DNA of 64,000 bases from Alishewanella aestuarii B11 (GTDB lineage: Bacteria > Pseudomonadota > Gammaproteobacteria > Enterobacterales > Alteromonadaceae): positions 1 through 64,000 of the forward strand of contig NZ_ALAB01000043.1 in assembly GCF_000280055.1 (NCBI RefSeq), in the 5' to 3' direction. Within the stretch, counting starts at the first letter, position 1; the number at the start of each line of letters is the position of its first letter. The translations under genes and the position numbers were made by a program. Shown here piece after piece: positions 14,529 through 22,755 of the stretch. The notes under the pieces are model-generated. The model had not been told where the DNA came from, made no database searches, and was given only the letters and a program-made list of their open reading frames with translations.

Positions 14529-16201
14529 GCTTTCGCTGTTTTGTTGGCTTTGATCTGTTTAGTCAGGGTTGAGCCTGACTCCAGGATCACCAGTATCGCG
14601 GCTACCAGGATAATAATATCCAGCGTAAACAGGAACCAGTCGCCTTTATCATAGAAGGCTTTTAACTGGATTAACAAGCCCAGGGTAGTCATGGTAAGCA
14701 GAAACATCAGTGGTGCTAGCGTGTACCACATCGGACGTCCCAGCTTGACCAGCATCACAGTGATCACCAACAGGGTCAGACCGGCCAGTAACTGGTTAGT
14801 GGTACCGAATAAAGGCCAAATCAGCATACCGCCTGAGCCGTCGCCACCGGCACCAAAGGCCAGCAGTAAACAGCTACCTACAGCCAGCAGTGTAGCGGGG
14901 GCAGCTTTTTGCATCCAACTGATATTGTAGATGCTACCCCATTCCTGGAAGATATAGCGCTGTAAGCGCAGACCAGTATCCATAGTGGTACCGGCAAACA
15001 GCACGACCATTACCGTCAACAGCGTTTGCGCCAGCACCATGTCTAAACCGATACCGTCCTGTAAAATATTTGCACCGCCACGGATAAAGGCGCCGACGCC
15101 ACCCTGACCGAAGCTGTGATAAATTGCCTGCCAATCTGCCAGGGTCGCGAAACCAGCGGTTGCGGCAATAATGGCAGCCAGAGCTAATGAACCTTCACCA
15201 ATAGCGCCGAAGTAGCCAACGAAACGCACATCCGGCTCTTTATCCAGTTGCTTGGACGTGGTGCCGCTGGAAACCAGGCCATGGAAACCGGAAATGGCAC
15301 CACAAGCAATAGTGACAAACAGCAGCGGGATCAGAGACGGCGTACCTTCCGGTACCTCGGTGTTAAACGCAGGCGCGACAATATCCGGGCTGGCGAAAAT
15401 AACCGCTGCATACAGCAGACCCAGACCGATAAAGAGTTGAATACCGTTAATATAATCCCGTGGCTGCAGTAGGGCCCAAACCGGTAACAGCGAGGCAATG
15501 GCAGCATAGACAAATAACAGGATAATCCAGCTCTGACGGTCATTCAGGCCAAACATCACTTCAGTGGGTAAGGCCAACGGGAACATCGGACCGGCATAAA
15601 TCATGGCATAGAGTGCGACGACACCGATGATTGTCACCATCAGCAGGCCAATTAATTTACGATAAATCAGCTGGCCGATAATCAGCGCGACCACTATCGC
15701 CCCCCAAACCGGCACCGTAGCACTGGGGAAGCTAATTAGCTGGTTGGCGATTACGACGGCAAATACCGCGTTGACCATCAGCAGCACCAGGAAGATCACA
15801 ATCATAAAAATGCTGCGGGCACGGTTGCCAACGATATCGCCGGTTAAAGCGCCAATCGACTTAGCTTTATTGCGGCTACTGGCCCAGATAGCACCGGCAT
15901 CGTGTACACCGGCAAAGAAGATAGTACCAAATACCACCCACAGGAATGCCGGCACCCAACCCCAGATCACGGCGATAGCCGGGCCGATAATCGGTGCTGC
16001 ACCGGCAACAGAGGTAAAATGGTGACCCCACAGGATATATTTATTGGTGGGTACATAGTCCACGCCATCCTGCATTTCATGCGCTGGCGTACGGAAATTC
16101 GGATCGACTTTAAAGATTTTTTCGCAGATAAACTTTGAATAGACGAAATAGCCAAGTGCCATGGCACCCAGGCCCATTAACATCAAGAAAATAGCATTCA
16201 T
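14525..16201 (-). CDS. cstA: Carbon starvation protein CstA, peptide/pyruvate transporter family
   Basis: A 558-residue polytopic inner-membrane protein of the CstA family; Escherichia coli CstA and BtsT take up peptides or pyruvate. Characteristic sequences are YVPTNKYILWGHHFTSVAGAAPIIGPAI and VFGTIFFAGVHDAGAI near the N-terminus, and GFHGLVSSGTTSKQ in the middle. It is about 140 residues shorter than E. coli CstA, lacking much of the C-terminal extension, as in other short-form members. The start at 16201 follows AGAGG by seven bases; an upstream ATG at 16231 lacks that support. First gene of the cstA-cory-ATPase operon. The transported substrate cannot be told. Confidence 0.92.
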   Translation of the reverse strand: MNAIFLMLMGLGAMALGYFVYSKFICEKIFKVDPNFRTPAHEMQDGVDYVPTNKYILWGHHFTSVAGAAPIIGPAIAVIWGWVPAFLWVVFGTIFFAGVHDAGAIWASSRNKAKSIGALTGDIVGNRARSIFMIVIFLVLLMVNAVFAVVIANQLISFPSATVPVWGAIVVALIIGQLIYRKLIGLLMVTIIGVVALYAMIYAGPMFPLALPTEVMFGLNDRQSWIILLFVYAAIASLLPVWALLQPRDYINGIQLFIGLGLLYAAVIFASPDIVAPAFNTEVPEGTPSLIPLLFVTIACGAISGFHGLVSSGTTSKQLDKEPDVRFVGYFGAIGEGSLALAAIIAATAGFATLADWQAIYHSFGQGGVGAFIRGGANILQDGIGLDMVLAQTLLTVMVVLFAGTTMDTGLRLQRYIFQEWGSIYNISWMQKAAPATLLAVGSCLLLAFGAGGDGSGGMLIWPLFGTTNQLLAGLTLLVITVMLVKLGRPMWYTLAPLMFLLTMTTLGLLIQLKAFYDKGDWFLFTLDIIILVAAILVILESGSTLTKQIKANKTAKA

Positions 16202-16284
16202 GCTACTACCTCTTAGTGGGTTTAAGACCAACTAAGCATGGTACAGCATAAGCGACAGGGCAAATATGCGACTAAAGTCGAATG

Positions 16285-16307
16285 CCCGGCAGGATTTTTC
16301 TGCCGGG
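16285..16307. terminator. Hairpin between cstA promoter region and ydbL end
   Basis: CCCGGCAG (16285-16292) pairs perfectly with CTGCCGGG (16300-16307) around a 7-base loop. It lies 20 bp after the ydbL stop (minus strand) without a clean T run, so termination of the ydbH operon is likely but weakly supported. Confidence 0.45.
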
Positions 16308-16327
16308 AGTTTGATCTGGCGCAAAAA

Positions 16328-16702
16328 TCAGCGTTTTTGGATCCAGTTGCCATCCAGCAGTATAAAGTGACCACGCACGGTGCGCTCTATCGCTTTTTGA
16401 CCGGCCATCGCTTCGACATCACTGACCGCAATATTATTTTCACGGGCCAGCCGGTTATACTCAGCGCGGCGGGCATCGTTAATCAGCTTGACCAGCAGCT
16501 CTGTATCAGTGCCAGCCTGTACCACGCCCAGATAGCCATTCGGTTGCTCGCCAACCAGGCCCTGCGCCTTAGCATTAGGCAGTGCCGCCATCGCCTGTTG
16601 CAAATTCATCGCCAGTACTGGCAAGCTAAAGGCCAGCAGCAGGCTGAGGAAGAGTAACCGGCTGTGTTGCAACGCTCTCGTTATTAACTTATGCATTTGC
16701 AT
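16328..16702 (-). CDS. ydbL: YdbL, DUF1318 periplasmic protein
   Basis: A 124-residue exported protein: signal peptide with core LLFLSLLLAFSLPVLA, then the DUF1318 domain (MNLQQAMAALPNAKAQGLVGEQPNGYLG and INDARRAEYNRLARENNIAVSDVEAMAGQKAIER). In E. coli the product is proposed to help the YdbH-YnbE bridge as a periplasmic chaperone-like factor. It is the last gene of ydbH-ynbE-ydbL, 12 bp after ynbE. The operon order matches E. coli, which makes the assignment firm despite the small size. Confidence 0.9.
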   Translation of the reverse strand: MQMHKLITRALQHSRLLFLSLLLAFSLPVLAMNLQQAMAALPNAKAQGLVGEQPNGYLGVVQAGTDTELLVKLINDARRAEYNRLARENNIAVSDVEAMAGQKAIERTVRGHFILLDGNWIQKR

Positions 16703-16714
16703 CTTCAGGTTTCC

Positions 16715-16903
16715 TTAAAATAGGCCACTGGCATCGCTAAACAACTCATCTAGTTGCTTGTCGACCTTGATAAAAATCTCATGCTGAATTTTTACATTCA
16801 GGTTGATGTTGATCGGTTCATTGGCCAGTGCAACCTCAACTCTTGGGGTGCAGGCTGTGGCCAGTCCCAGTAGTATCAGCGCTGGCAGCGCTTGCCTCTT
16901 CAT
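16715..16903 (-). CDS. ynbE: YnbE outer-membrane lipoprotein
   Basis: A 62-residue lipoprotein. The signal peptide ends in the lipobox LATAC, giving an acylated Cys18. The short mature part, NEPININLNVKIQHEIFIKVD, is the conserved YnbE strand. In E. coli YnbE multimerises and joins the C-terminus of YdbH to make an intermembrane lipid bridge. Its start codon overlaps the ydbH stop by four bases, so the two are co-translated. Confidence 0.92.
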   Translation of the reverse strand: MKRQALPALILLGLATACTPRVEVALANEPININLNVKIQHEIFIKVDKQLDELFSDASGLF

Positions 16904-19458
16904 GGTTTGTCTCCTGCCGCCTTGCGGGCTGCCTGTTGTTGTTGAATATACTGTTGCACTCTTTTAGTCAGGGTATCATTAAGTTTACTTGCCAGCTGCA
17001 GGCTGGCCAGCATCGCTGGTAAATCCTCTTCCAGGGTGATATTCAGGTTGATAGCGCGACCTTGCTGTACTGCTGGATTATAGCCCTGAAGTTTTAACGC
17101 CAGCTGAAGCCGGCCGCTACCACTGTAACTGACCTCAGATTGTAACTCACTGAAATGAAAATCATCCAGTGCTTCAAAAACCAGCTTCATGCCGGGGTTG
17201 TTGCTGGCGGCTGCCGCTGGATTTTTGTATTGCAGCCAGCCACCGGGTTGCTCGGCCGCCAGCACGCCGGCGGCAACTTCAAATTGCTGTTGCTGCCAGC
17301 GTAGCGGAATTTCACCGCTGATTTTACCGCGGGCTTTTACTTCAGTGCTTGGGTGTTGGCGCAGCAGTTCCGTCAGATCGAGCTGATTCAGTTGCAGCAC
17401 CACCTGTTGCTCGTCTGCTGCCAACTGAAACTGCTGCGGACGGATTTGCACTTTGCCGAGTAAAAAATCGGTTTCAAACTGTTGCAGGCTGAGCGTGCCG
17501 GCGCCAGGTGCCGTCAAACTTGCCTGATAGTCGGCTGCGGCCAGCAGCGGGCCCAGCTCAATACCGTGATTTAATTGCGCAATTCTCAGCTGCGGTAAGT
17601 GCAGCTGTAGCGAGTCCGCGTCGCTTTGCGCGGTTAAACGGGCGGTTAGACCATTAAACAGGGTACGATCGTAAAGCCCGGCTAGCTCGCGTAATTCTGC
17701 TTGCAGCTGCAACCGCGGTCGTTGCGCTGTGACCGCCAGCTCGCCGGACGCCAGGATCCGGCCGCGCTGCAGGCTTAATAGCTCAGGCCAATCTTTCAGC
17801 GTCGCTGCTAATGGATTGCCGGCCAGTAAAAAAATATCGGCTAATTGCCAGTGCAGTTGCAGTTGCGGTGTGGCGCTAATAAAAGCAGCCTGTGCTTGCA
17901 GTTGAGCACTTAAGCCGGCGCTATTTTCCAGCTTGCCGTTAAGCGCCAGATTATTGCTGTTACCACTGAACGTGCTTTCCCACTGCCAGTCCTGTCGCTG
18001 TAATAAGGGATGAACGAGTTGTCCCAGCTTTACGCTAAGCTGACTGTTCAGATTAAGCGGCGTGTTGTTGCCATGCTGACTCAGGTTGAGTTCACTGGCA
18101 CTAAGCTCAAGCTGGCTTTGGATATCGGCGTAATCCAGCTGACTGTGCAGACTGAGAGGTGTCAGGTTGCGAAGCTGCCAGTTATCGGTTTGCCATAGCA
18201 GACTGAAGCGTCCTTTAAGCGCTGTGCCGGCTAACTTTAGCTCAGGCGAGGGCGTGAATTGTGCCAGTGCCACAGCCAGCTCCGCCTCCGGTACACTTAA
18301 TTTAAGCTCAGGACTTAAACTAAGCTCTGCGGTAAGCTGCGCATCAAGTGCCAGCGGTGCAGCAGCGCTTAGCGTCAATTGCAGCGGAAGTGACGCCAGG
18401 CTGGCGGAGTCGCCTGAGGTGTTTAGCCTGATATACAGCGGTGCAGCCGTTTCTGGCAGGGCAGCCTGCAGCGCCGGTGGCAGATAATGACTCAGCTGGA
18501 GATCGCCACTGAGCTGCCAATTCTCGATTTCACCCTGCGTAATAGCCAGCGCAAGCCCGGCCTCGCCCTGGACTGTGCCAAATGGCAGGGCAAAGGCACT
18601 TGGCGCTCTTAACAGGGCGTTGACCTGTGCATCTTGCAGCGGTATTCCGCTATTGCGCTGTAGCTGTTGTGGTAATTGCCAGTTTGCATTCACAAAAAAT
18701 TGTAGCGGCTGGGTAAACTCGGCCAACCATTCTGCCGGAGGTAACAATTGCCAGCTGGCCAGCCAGTTTTGTAGCTCAGTTGGTAGTGGCGAGATGGCCA
18801 GTGCCAGTTCAGTGTTCGCCTGACGTTCGCTATCGAGTTGTTGTTTCAGACTAAGGGCCAGCACCTCGGGATATAGCAGTGTAGCCTGCAGTGCTTGCTG
18901 GTTGTCTTGCTGTTGATACTGCACATCGAGCCGCAGCGCCTGAGCGAGCTCTGGTGAGCTGGCCTGTACCTGCAGCAAATACTGTTCGTTGTCCGTATTA
19001 CTGAGCGATGCGGCTGCACTGACTTCACATTGTAGCGCCGGGCAGGGTAGCAGCAGTTGGATATCTGGCAGGGTGATCTGCTTTGGTAACCAGGCAGGTA
19101 GCCGCCAATCTGTATTCAGACTAAACGGGTGTTCAGGCGGTGTTGCGGGGCTAGCCGGGGCAAACAGCTGTAAGCGGGTTTCAGCGATATGGACACTTTC
19201 AGCCTGTACCCGGAAAAAAGCGGGCCAGGACCAGCTGAGCTGCACATCCTGCAGCTGAAGTGTCGCGGGCTGGGGGGCGTCGAGTCGAAAGCTAAGTTCA
19301 GACAGATGCAGCTGATGCAGCGATACCTTCTGGAGCTGGAAAGACAGATCTCGCACGCCGGCTTTATCCAGTTGCCATTGCAGATAGGCGAACGCCAGTA
19401 CCGCCAGCAGCGGTAACCCTAATAGCAATAGCAAAACGGATTTTAGCAGACGACGCAT
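16900..19458 (-). CDS. ydbH: YdbH, AsmA-like intermembrane lipid-transport protein
   Basis: An 852-residue protein with one N-terminal membrane anchor (LLKSVLLLLLGLPLLAVLAFAYL) and a long Leu/Gln-rich beta-strand region typical of AsmA-like bridge proteins. The C-terminal part (INLNITLEEDLPAMLASLQLASKLNDTLTKRVQQYI) carries the YdbH domain that contacts YnbE. In E. coli YdbH acts with TamB and YhdP, redundantly, to move phospholipids to the outer membrane. The size is close to the E. coli protein (879). The high glutamine content is a property of this strain's proteins in general. First gene of the operon. Confidence 0.9.
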   Translation of the reverse strand: MRRLLKSVLLLLLGLPLLAVLAFAYLQWQLDKAGVRDLSFQLQKVSLHQLHLSELSFRLDAPQPATLQLQDVQLSWSWPAFFRVQAESVHIAETRLQLFAPASPATPPEHPFSLNTDWRLPAWLPKQITLPDIQLLLPCPALQCEVSAAASLSNTDNEQYLLQVQASSPELAQALRLDVQYQQQDNQQALQATLLYPEVLALSLKQQLDSERQANTELALAISPLPTELQNWLASWQLLPPAEWLAEFTQPLQFFVNANWQLPQQLQRNSGIPLQDAQVNALLRAPSAFALPFGTVQGEAGLALAITQGEIENWQLSGDLQLSHYLPPALQAALPETAAPLYIRLNTSGDSASLASLPLQLTLSAAAPLALDAQLTAELSLSPELKLSVPEAELAVALAQFTPSPELKLAGTALKGRFSLLWQTDNWQLRNLTPLSLHSQLDYADIQSQLELSASELNLSQHGNNTPLNLNSQLSVKLGQLVHPLLQRQDWQWESTFSGNSNNLALNGKLENSAGLSAQLQAQAAFISATPQLQLHWQLADIFLLAGNPLAATLKDWPELLSLQRGRILASGELAVTAQRPRLQLQAELRELAGLYDRTLFNGLTARLTAQSDADSLQLHLPQLRIAQLNHGIELGPLLAAADYQASLTAPGAGTLSLQQFETDFLLGKVQIRPQQFQLAADEQQVVLQLNQLDLTELLRQHPSTEVKARGKISGEIPLRWQQQQFEVAAGVLAAEQPGGWLQYKNPAAAASNNPGMKLVFEALDDFHFSELQSEVSYSGSGRLQLALKLQGYNPAVQQGRAINLNITLEEDLPAMLASLQLASKLNDTLTKRVQQYIQQQQAARKAAGDKP

Positions 19459-19525
19459 AGTAACTCCCTGACAGAGGCGTCTTTAGACTTTAGGCAATGC
19501 TAACTGAATCTGCTCTGAACTGATA

Positions 19526-19549
19526 GCAAAGCAGCTTGCGCTGCTTTGC
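19526..19549. terminator. Hairpin after the M28 peptidase gene
   Basis: GCAAAGCAGC (19526-19535) pairs perfectly with GCTGCTTTGC (19540-19549) around a 4-base loop. It lies 17 bp after the peptidase stop. No strong T run follows on either strand, so terminator function is probable rather than certain. Confidence 0.5.
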
Positions 19550-19565
19550 CTGCTGGATAAAGGTG

Positions 19566-21257
19566 TTATTGCCGGGCAGCCGCTGAGGCGTCACGGATGG
19601 CGCGGAACTCATTGCCCTGATACCAGTTTGGCCAATGCCGGCTGTTTGCCAGTTCATGACCGACCCGGAAATACAGGAACAGGTCCTGCTGTGCACCGCG
19701 CAGATCCCAGTTGTCGTCCCATTCGTCAGTGACTTTATGGTAACAACAGCTGTTAAATTCGGCCCGCTGTTTGGCGCCCCACTCAGCGCCATGCTGGTAA
19801 TGATCATTACCGCCTTTGGCATACAGAATAGGCACGCCTTTTTTCGACAGGCTAAAGTGATCAGAGCGGTAAGCAATACCGGCTTCCGGATTGGGCTCTT
19901 TTACCGCATAGCGGCCTTGCTGTTCGGTATATTTGACCAGGATTTCCTCTAAATCGGTATTGCCCAGACCAACCACCACCATATCTTTCATTGGGCCGTA
20001 CACATTCATCACATCCATATTAATGGCGGCGACGGTTTTCTCCAGTGGGAATACCGGGTTTTCGGCATACCAGGCCGAGCCGAGTAAACCACGCTCTTCT
20101 GCTGTCACCAACATAAAGACCACCGAACGCTCAGGCTGCGGTTGCTGGGCAAAGTACTCAGCCAGCGCAATGACTGCACCGGTGCCACTGGCATTATCCT
20201 GGGCACCATTAAATACTTTGTTGGTTGGATTGGAGAAATCCATGCCCAGGTGATCCCAATGCGCCATATACAGAATGTACTCATCCGGATATTTGCTGCC
20301 TTCGATATAGCCAATCACGTTGCTGGACTGCAGCTCGCGCAGATTATTTTCAACACTGATTGACGCCTTAACGTTTAACGGCACAGGTTTAAATTCGCCA
20401 GACAACGCCTGTTTACGCAAGGTCTCAATATCGCTGCCAATATTGGCAAACAGTTTTTGCGCCGTTTCGGTGGTTACCCAACCCTCAACCTTGGCACGGT
20501 CCATATTTTTGTTTTCTTTGATTAAATCAAATTTTACCGGTGAACCATGGGCGACGACGCCCCAGCCATAGCTGGCAGCGTCAGTTTCATGGATAATTAA
20601 CGCCATCGCCGCGCCCTGACGGGCCGCTTCTTCAAATTTATAGGTCCAGCGACCGTAGTAGGTCATGGCGTTGCCATTAAACAGCTCAGGGTTCTGGGTG
20701 GCAAAGCCCGGATCGTTGACAAACATCACTACGGTTTTGCCGGCGACATCCAGGCCTTCGTAATCGTTCCAGTTATATTCCGGCGCCACTATGCCGTAAC
20801 CGACAAATACCATCTCACTGTCAGTAACACTGATATTTTCCGTTACCCGGGTGGTCCAGGCAAACATGTCGTCCCGGTATGCAAGACTGGCAGGCAGAGC
20901 CTCACCACCACCGCTCAAGGTCATGGCAGAAACCTGTTTCGGATCGATCTGTACCAGGGATACCGGCTGCTTGTAGCTGTCAGCATCGATACCCTTTAAG
21001 CCGATCCGCTTAAAGTTTTCTTCCAGATAAGCGACGGTCAGCTCTTCGCCCTTGGTGGCGGGCGCCCGGCCCTGGAATTTATCATCAGACAGGGTTTTAA
21101 TATATTCCGCCAGCTTGGGGTTAAAGTCGGTATCGACCAGCTCCGCGACGGTAGGTTGCACGGCCTTGGTTGGCGGCTCTGCCGGTTTGCCACAGGCCGA
21201 CAGCGCAACAGCTGCAGATACAGCAAGCAGCAGTGCAGGGTGTTTCAGGTTCAACAT
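19566..21257 (-). CDS. M28 family zinc peptidase with PA domain, lipoprotein
   Basis: A 563-residue protein with lipobox LSAC (acylated Cys22), a PA-type insert in the first half (VFVGYGIVAPEYNWNDYEGLDVAGKTVVMFV) and an M28 zinc aminopeptidase domain. The metal ligands are visible: His and Asp in MAHWDHLG near residue 330, Asp in AQDNASGTG, Glu-Glu in TAEERGLLGS, Asp in AINMDVMN and the final His in YRSDHFSLSKKG. It probably trims amino acids from peptides while anchored in the periplasm or on the outer membrane. AAGGA precedes the ATG. The substrate preference is not predictable here. Confidence 0.9.
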   Translation of the reverse strand: MLNLKHPALLLAVSAAVALSACGKPAEPPTKAVQPTVAELVDTDFNPKLAEYIKTLSDDKFQGRAPATKGEELTVAYLEENFKRIGLKGIDADSYKQPVSLVQIDPKQVSAMTLSGGGEALPASLAYRDDMFAWTTRVTENISVTDSEMVFVGYGIVAPEYNWNDYEGLDVAGKTVVMFVNDPGFATQNPELFNGNAMTYYGRWTYKFEEAARQGAAMALIIHETDAASYGWGVVAHGSPVKFDLIKENKNMDRAKVEGWVTTETAQKLFANIGSDIETLRKQALSGEFKPVPLNVKASISVENNLRELQSSNVIGYIEGSKYPDEYILYMAHWDHLGMDFSNPTNKVFNGAQDNASGTGAVIALAEYFAQQPQPERSVVFMLVTAEERGLLGSAWYAENPVFPLEKTVAAINMDVMNVYGPMKDMVVVGLGNTDLEEILVKYTEQQGRYAVKEPNPEAGIAYRSDHFSLSKKGVPILYAKGGNDHYQHGAEWGAKQRAEFNSCCYHKVTDEWDDNWDLRGAQQDLFLYFRVGHELANSRHWPNWYQGNEFRAIRDASAAARQ

Positions 21258-21285
21258 CGGTTTTTCCTTGGTGTTGTGTGATGTT

Positions 21286-21310
21286 AAAAAGCGCTGGCAT
21301 TAGCCAGCGC
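21286..21310 (-). terminator. Intrinsic terminator of the secreted hypothetical gene
   Basis: On the minus strand GCGCTGGC pairs with GCCAGCGC across a 4-base loop (21291-21310), then a T run (21290-21286). It lies directly after the stop of the gene at 21319-21915 and before the M28 start. Confidence 0.8.
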
Positions 21311-21318
21311 CGGGTAAC

Positions 21319-21915
21319 TTAGTCGGCATAGCCCCAGGGCGTTGGCGGCAGTGCGACCGGCTTGGTCAGGTCAAAGTCTACCCGAAATTCGCGGCCTTCG
21401 CGCACCAGACGGTAACTGAATTGTTGCGGATGGATAAACATCTGCCAGGTATTGCCAATGGATTGTGGGATGCCACGGGCGGCAAATAACTCTTTTGAGT
21501 ACTGGTCGGCCGGAAAGGATTGCGCTGTTGGCCAGCCGGCATCGACGGTATGGCCGCCATACATGGTTTGGTCATCGTGCGAACCATCTTTATTACGGTG
21601 ATCATGCTTTAATGACAAGCCAGAACCGGTTTTGGTGATAATCCAGGTGCGGGAGTGGTTATCGCCAACGTGAAAAGGGATCTGTAATTCAGTGTCAGTA
21701 CAGCGGCGTACATGCATAATCAGTGCGCCTTCGAAACCCGGTGCCGGTGGGTTATCCACCGCCAGCTTGCCAGCAAAGGCCTGACCGCATAAGGCTTTTA
21801 AGTTATTAAAAAAGGCATCATGGGTGGGAATTGACACCAGCGGCGCTGGTTGCACAATGTTAGCCTGAGCAGAGCAGGCTGTGGCCAGGGCGGCCAAAAG
21901 CAGGGTTTTTTTCAT
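21319..21915 (-). CDS. Secreted protein of unknown function
   Basis: A 198-residue exported protein. The start at 21915 begins a signal peptide (MKKTLLLAALATACSAQA) preceded by AAGGAG; the longer frame from 21969 has no such support. The mature part has two cysteines (ALCGQAF and VRRCTD), a HVGDNHSRTWII segment, LKHDHRNKDGSHDDQTMYGG rich in His and Asp, and a C-terminal RLVREGREFRVDFDLTKPV. The pattern suggests a small periplasmic protein, possibly metal-binding through the His/Asp cluster. I do not recognise a named family with confidence. It is monocistronic with its own terminator. Confidence 0.8.
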   Translation of the reverse strand: MKKTLLLAALATACSAQANIVQPAPLVSIPTHDAFFNNLKALCGQAFAGKLAVDNPPAPGFEGALIMHVRRCTDTELQIPFHVGDNHSRTWIITKTGSGLSLKHDHRNKDGSHDDQTMYGGHTVDAGWPTAQSFPADQYSKELFAARGIPQSIGNTWQMFIHPQQFSYRLVREGREFRVDFDLTKPVALPPTPWGYAD

Positions 21916-21998
21916 GTTATTCTCCTTGATTAGGGGCCAAACTATACCGCGGATGCGTATTGGGTTCAAACCGCAACGACCGACTCAGGACCATGACC

Positions 21999-22271
21999 AT
22001 GCAAAATGAGATAGATGGAAAGTTTTTACTTAATCTGTATGCCAAGATTGAAAAGTACGGCCAGCCCCAGCAAACGGTACATGGCGCCGGCTTTGTGTTG
22101 GATGGTATTAGCGTCAGCCAGGGCTTTGACGGTTATGAAGCCTATTTCTCGGATGGCGTAGTGCAGCTGACGCTGGGTTTTCATAATAAATGGCACGCCG
22201 ACGCGACAGATGAGCAGCAGATGGAGCGCTTTTTAGCGCGTTTACAACAGATCCAAAAGCAGTATGCCTAG
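21999..22271 (+). CDS. Small conserved-looking protein of unknown function
   Basis: A 90-residue cytoplasmic protein (no signal peptide or membrane segment). The start at 21999 (MQNEIDGKFLLNLYAKIEKYG) is eight bases from AGGA; an ATG at 21993 and a longer frame from 21960 are less likely. It has FDGYEAYFSDGVVQLTLGFHNKWH in the middle and a C-terminal helix (MERFLARLQQIQKQY). It is divergent from the secreted protein gene and ends in a strong terminator. No family is recognised. Confidence 0.7.
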   Translation: MQNEIDGKFLLNLYAKIEKYGQPQQTVHGAGFVLDGISVSQGFDGYEAYFSDGVVQLTLGFHNKWHADATDEQQMERFLARLQQIQKQYA

Positions 22272-22321
22272 GTTGAGCCAGGCCCTTACCAAAGATAAAG
22301 GTAAAGGCGCCAACCTTTTTG
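22270..22321 (+). terminator. Intrinsic terminator of the 90-residue protein gene
   Basis: A long hairpin: AGGTTG (22270-22275) pairs with CAACCT (22311-22316), GCC with GGC, and CCTTACC with GGTAAAG inside. A T run follows at 22317-22321. It begins on the stop codon. Confidence 0.85.
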
Positions 22322-22491
22322 CTTGTATTGTCGCCTGTTGTTAACCCTGCTGGCGCCAGGATACAAATTATTTACTGATTACACTTGACGGCACCCAAAA
22401 TAAAAGGCATCTTTACGTTTAGATGGCTAAAAGGCCGTTTGCTTTTAGTTGCAGAACGCGTTAAAGTACGCACCGTCAATCGTATTCGATA

Positions 22492-22662
22492 GACCAGAAG
22501 AGGCGCGCTAGCCAGGTATTCTATGTCAGAGCACTATCACTCGTAGCATAGAAGAGGGGGTTTAGCGCCGAGGGTAAGCAACAGATAGTGGTTGTGCACC
22601 CGGTTGCTAAGGCTGAATCCTTAGGACTGTCACCTGATGTTTTGGTGGAGAGCTTCTGGCCT
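22492..22662 (+). promoter_or_regulatory. Lysine riboswitch (L box) of lysC
   Basis: The P1 stem pairs CCAGAAG (22494-22500) with CTTCTGG (22653-22659). Inside are the diagnostic conserved pieces in order: AGAGGCGCGC, a GAAGAG-GCGCCGAGGGTAGCAA-like stretch, GTTGCTAAGGCTGAATCC, ACTGTCACCTGATG and GGAGAGCTTCTGG. These form the five-way junction that binds lysine. The lysC start is 93 bp downstream. No T-run terminator is visible after the aptamer. GGTCT at 22680-22684 could pair with AGACC by the ribosome binding site, so control of translation, as in E. coli lysC, is the likelier mode. Confidence 0.95.
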
Positions 22663-22755
22663 TTGTTAGTTACAGCAACGGTCTGTTTCATTTCTCGTTT
22701 TGCTCGTTAGCAAATGCCATGCTCTGCTTATCTGTTTTGTTAAGGAGAGACCCCC

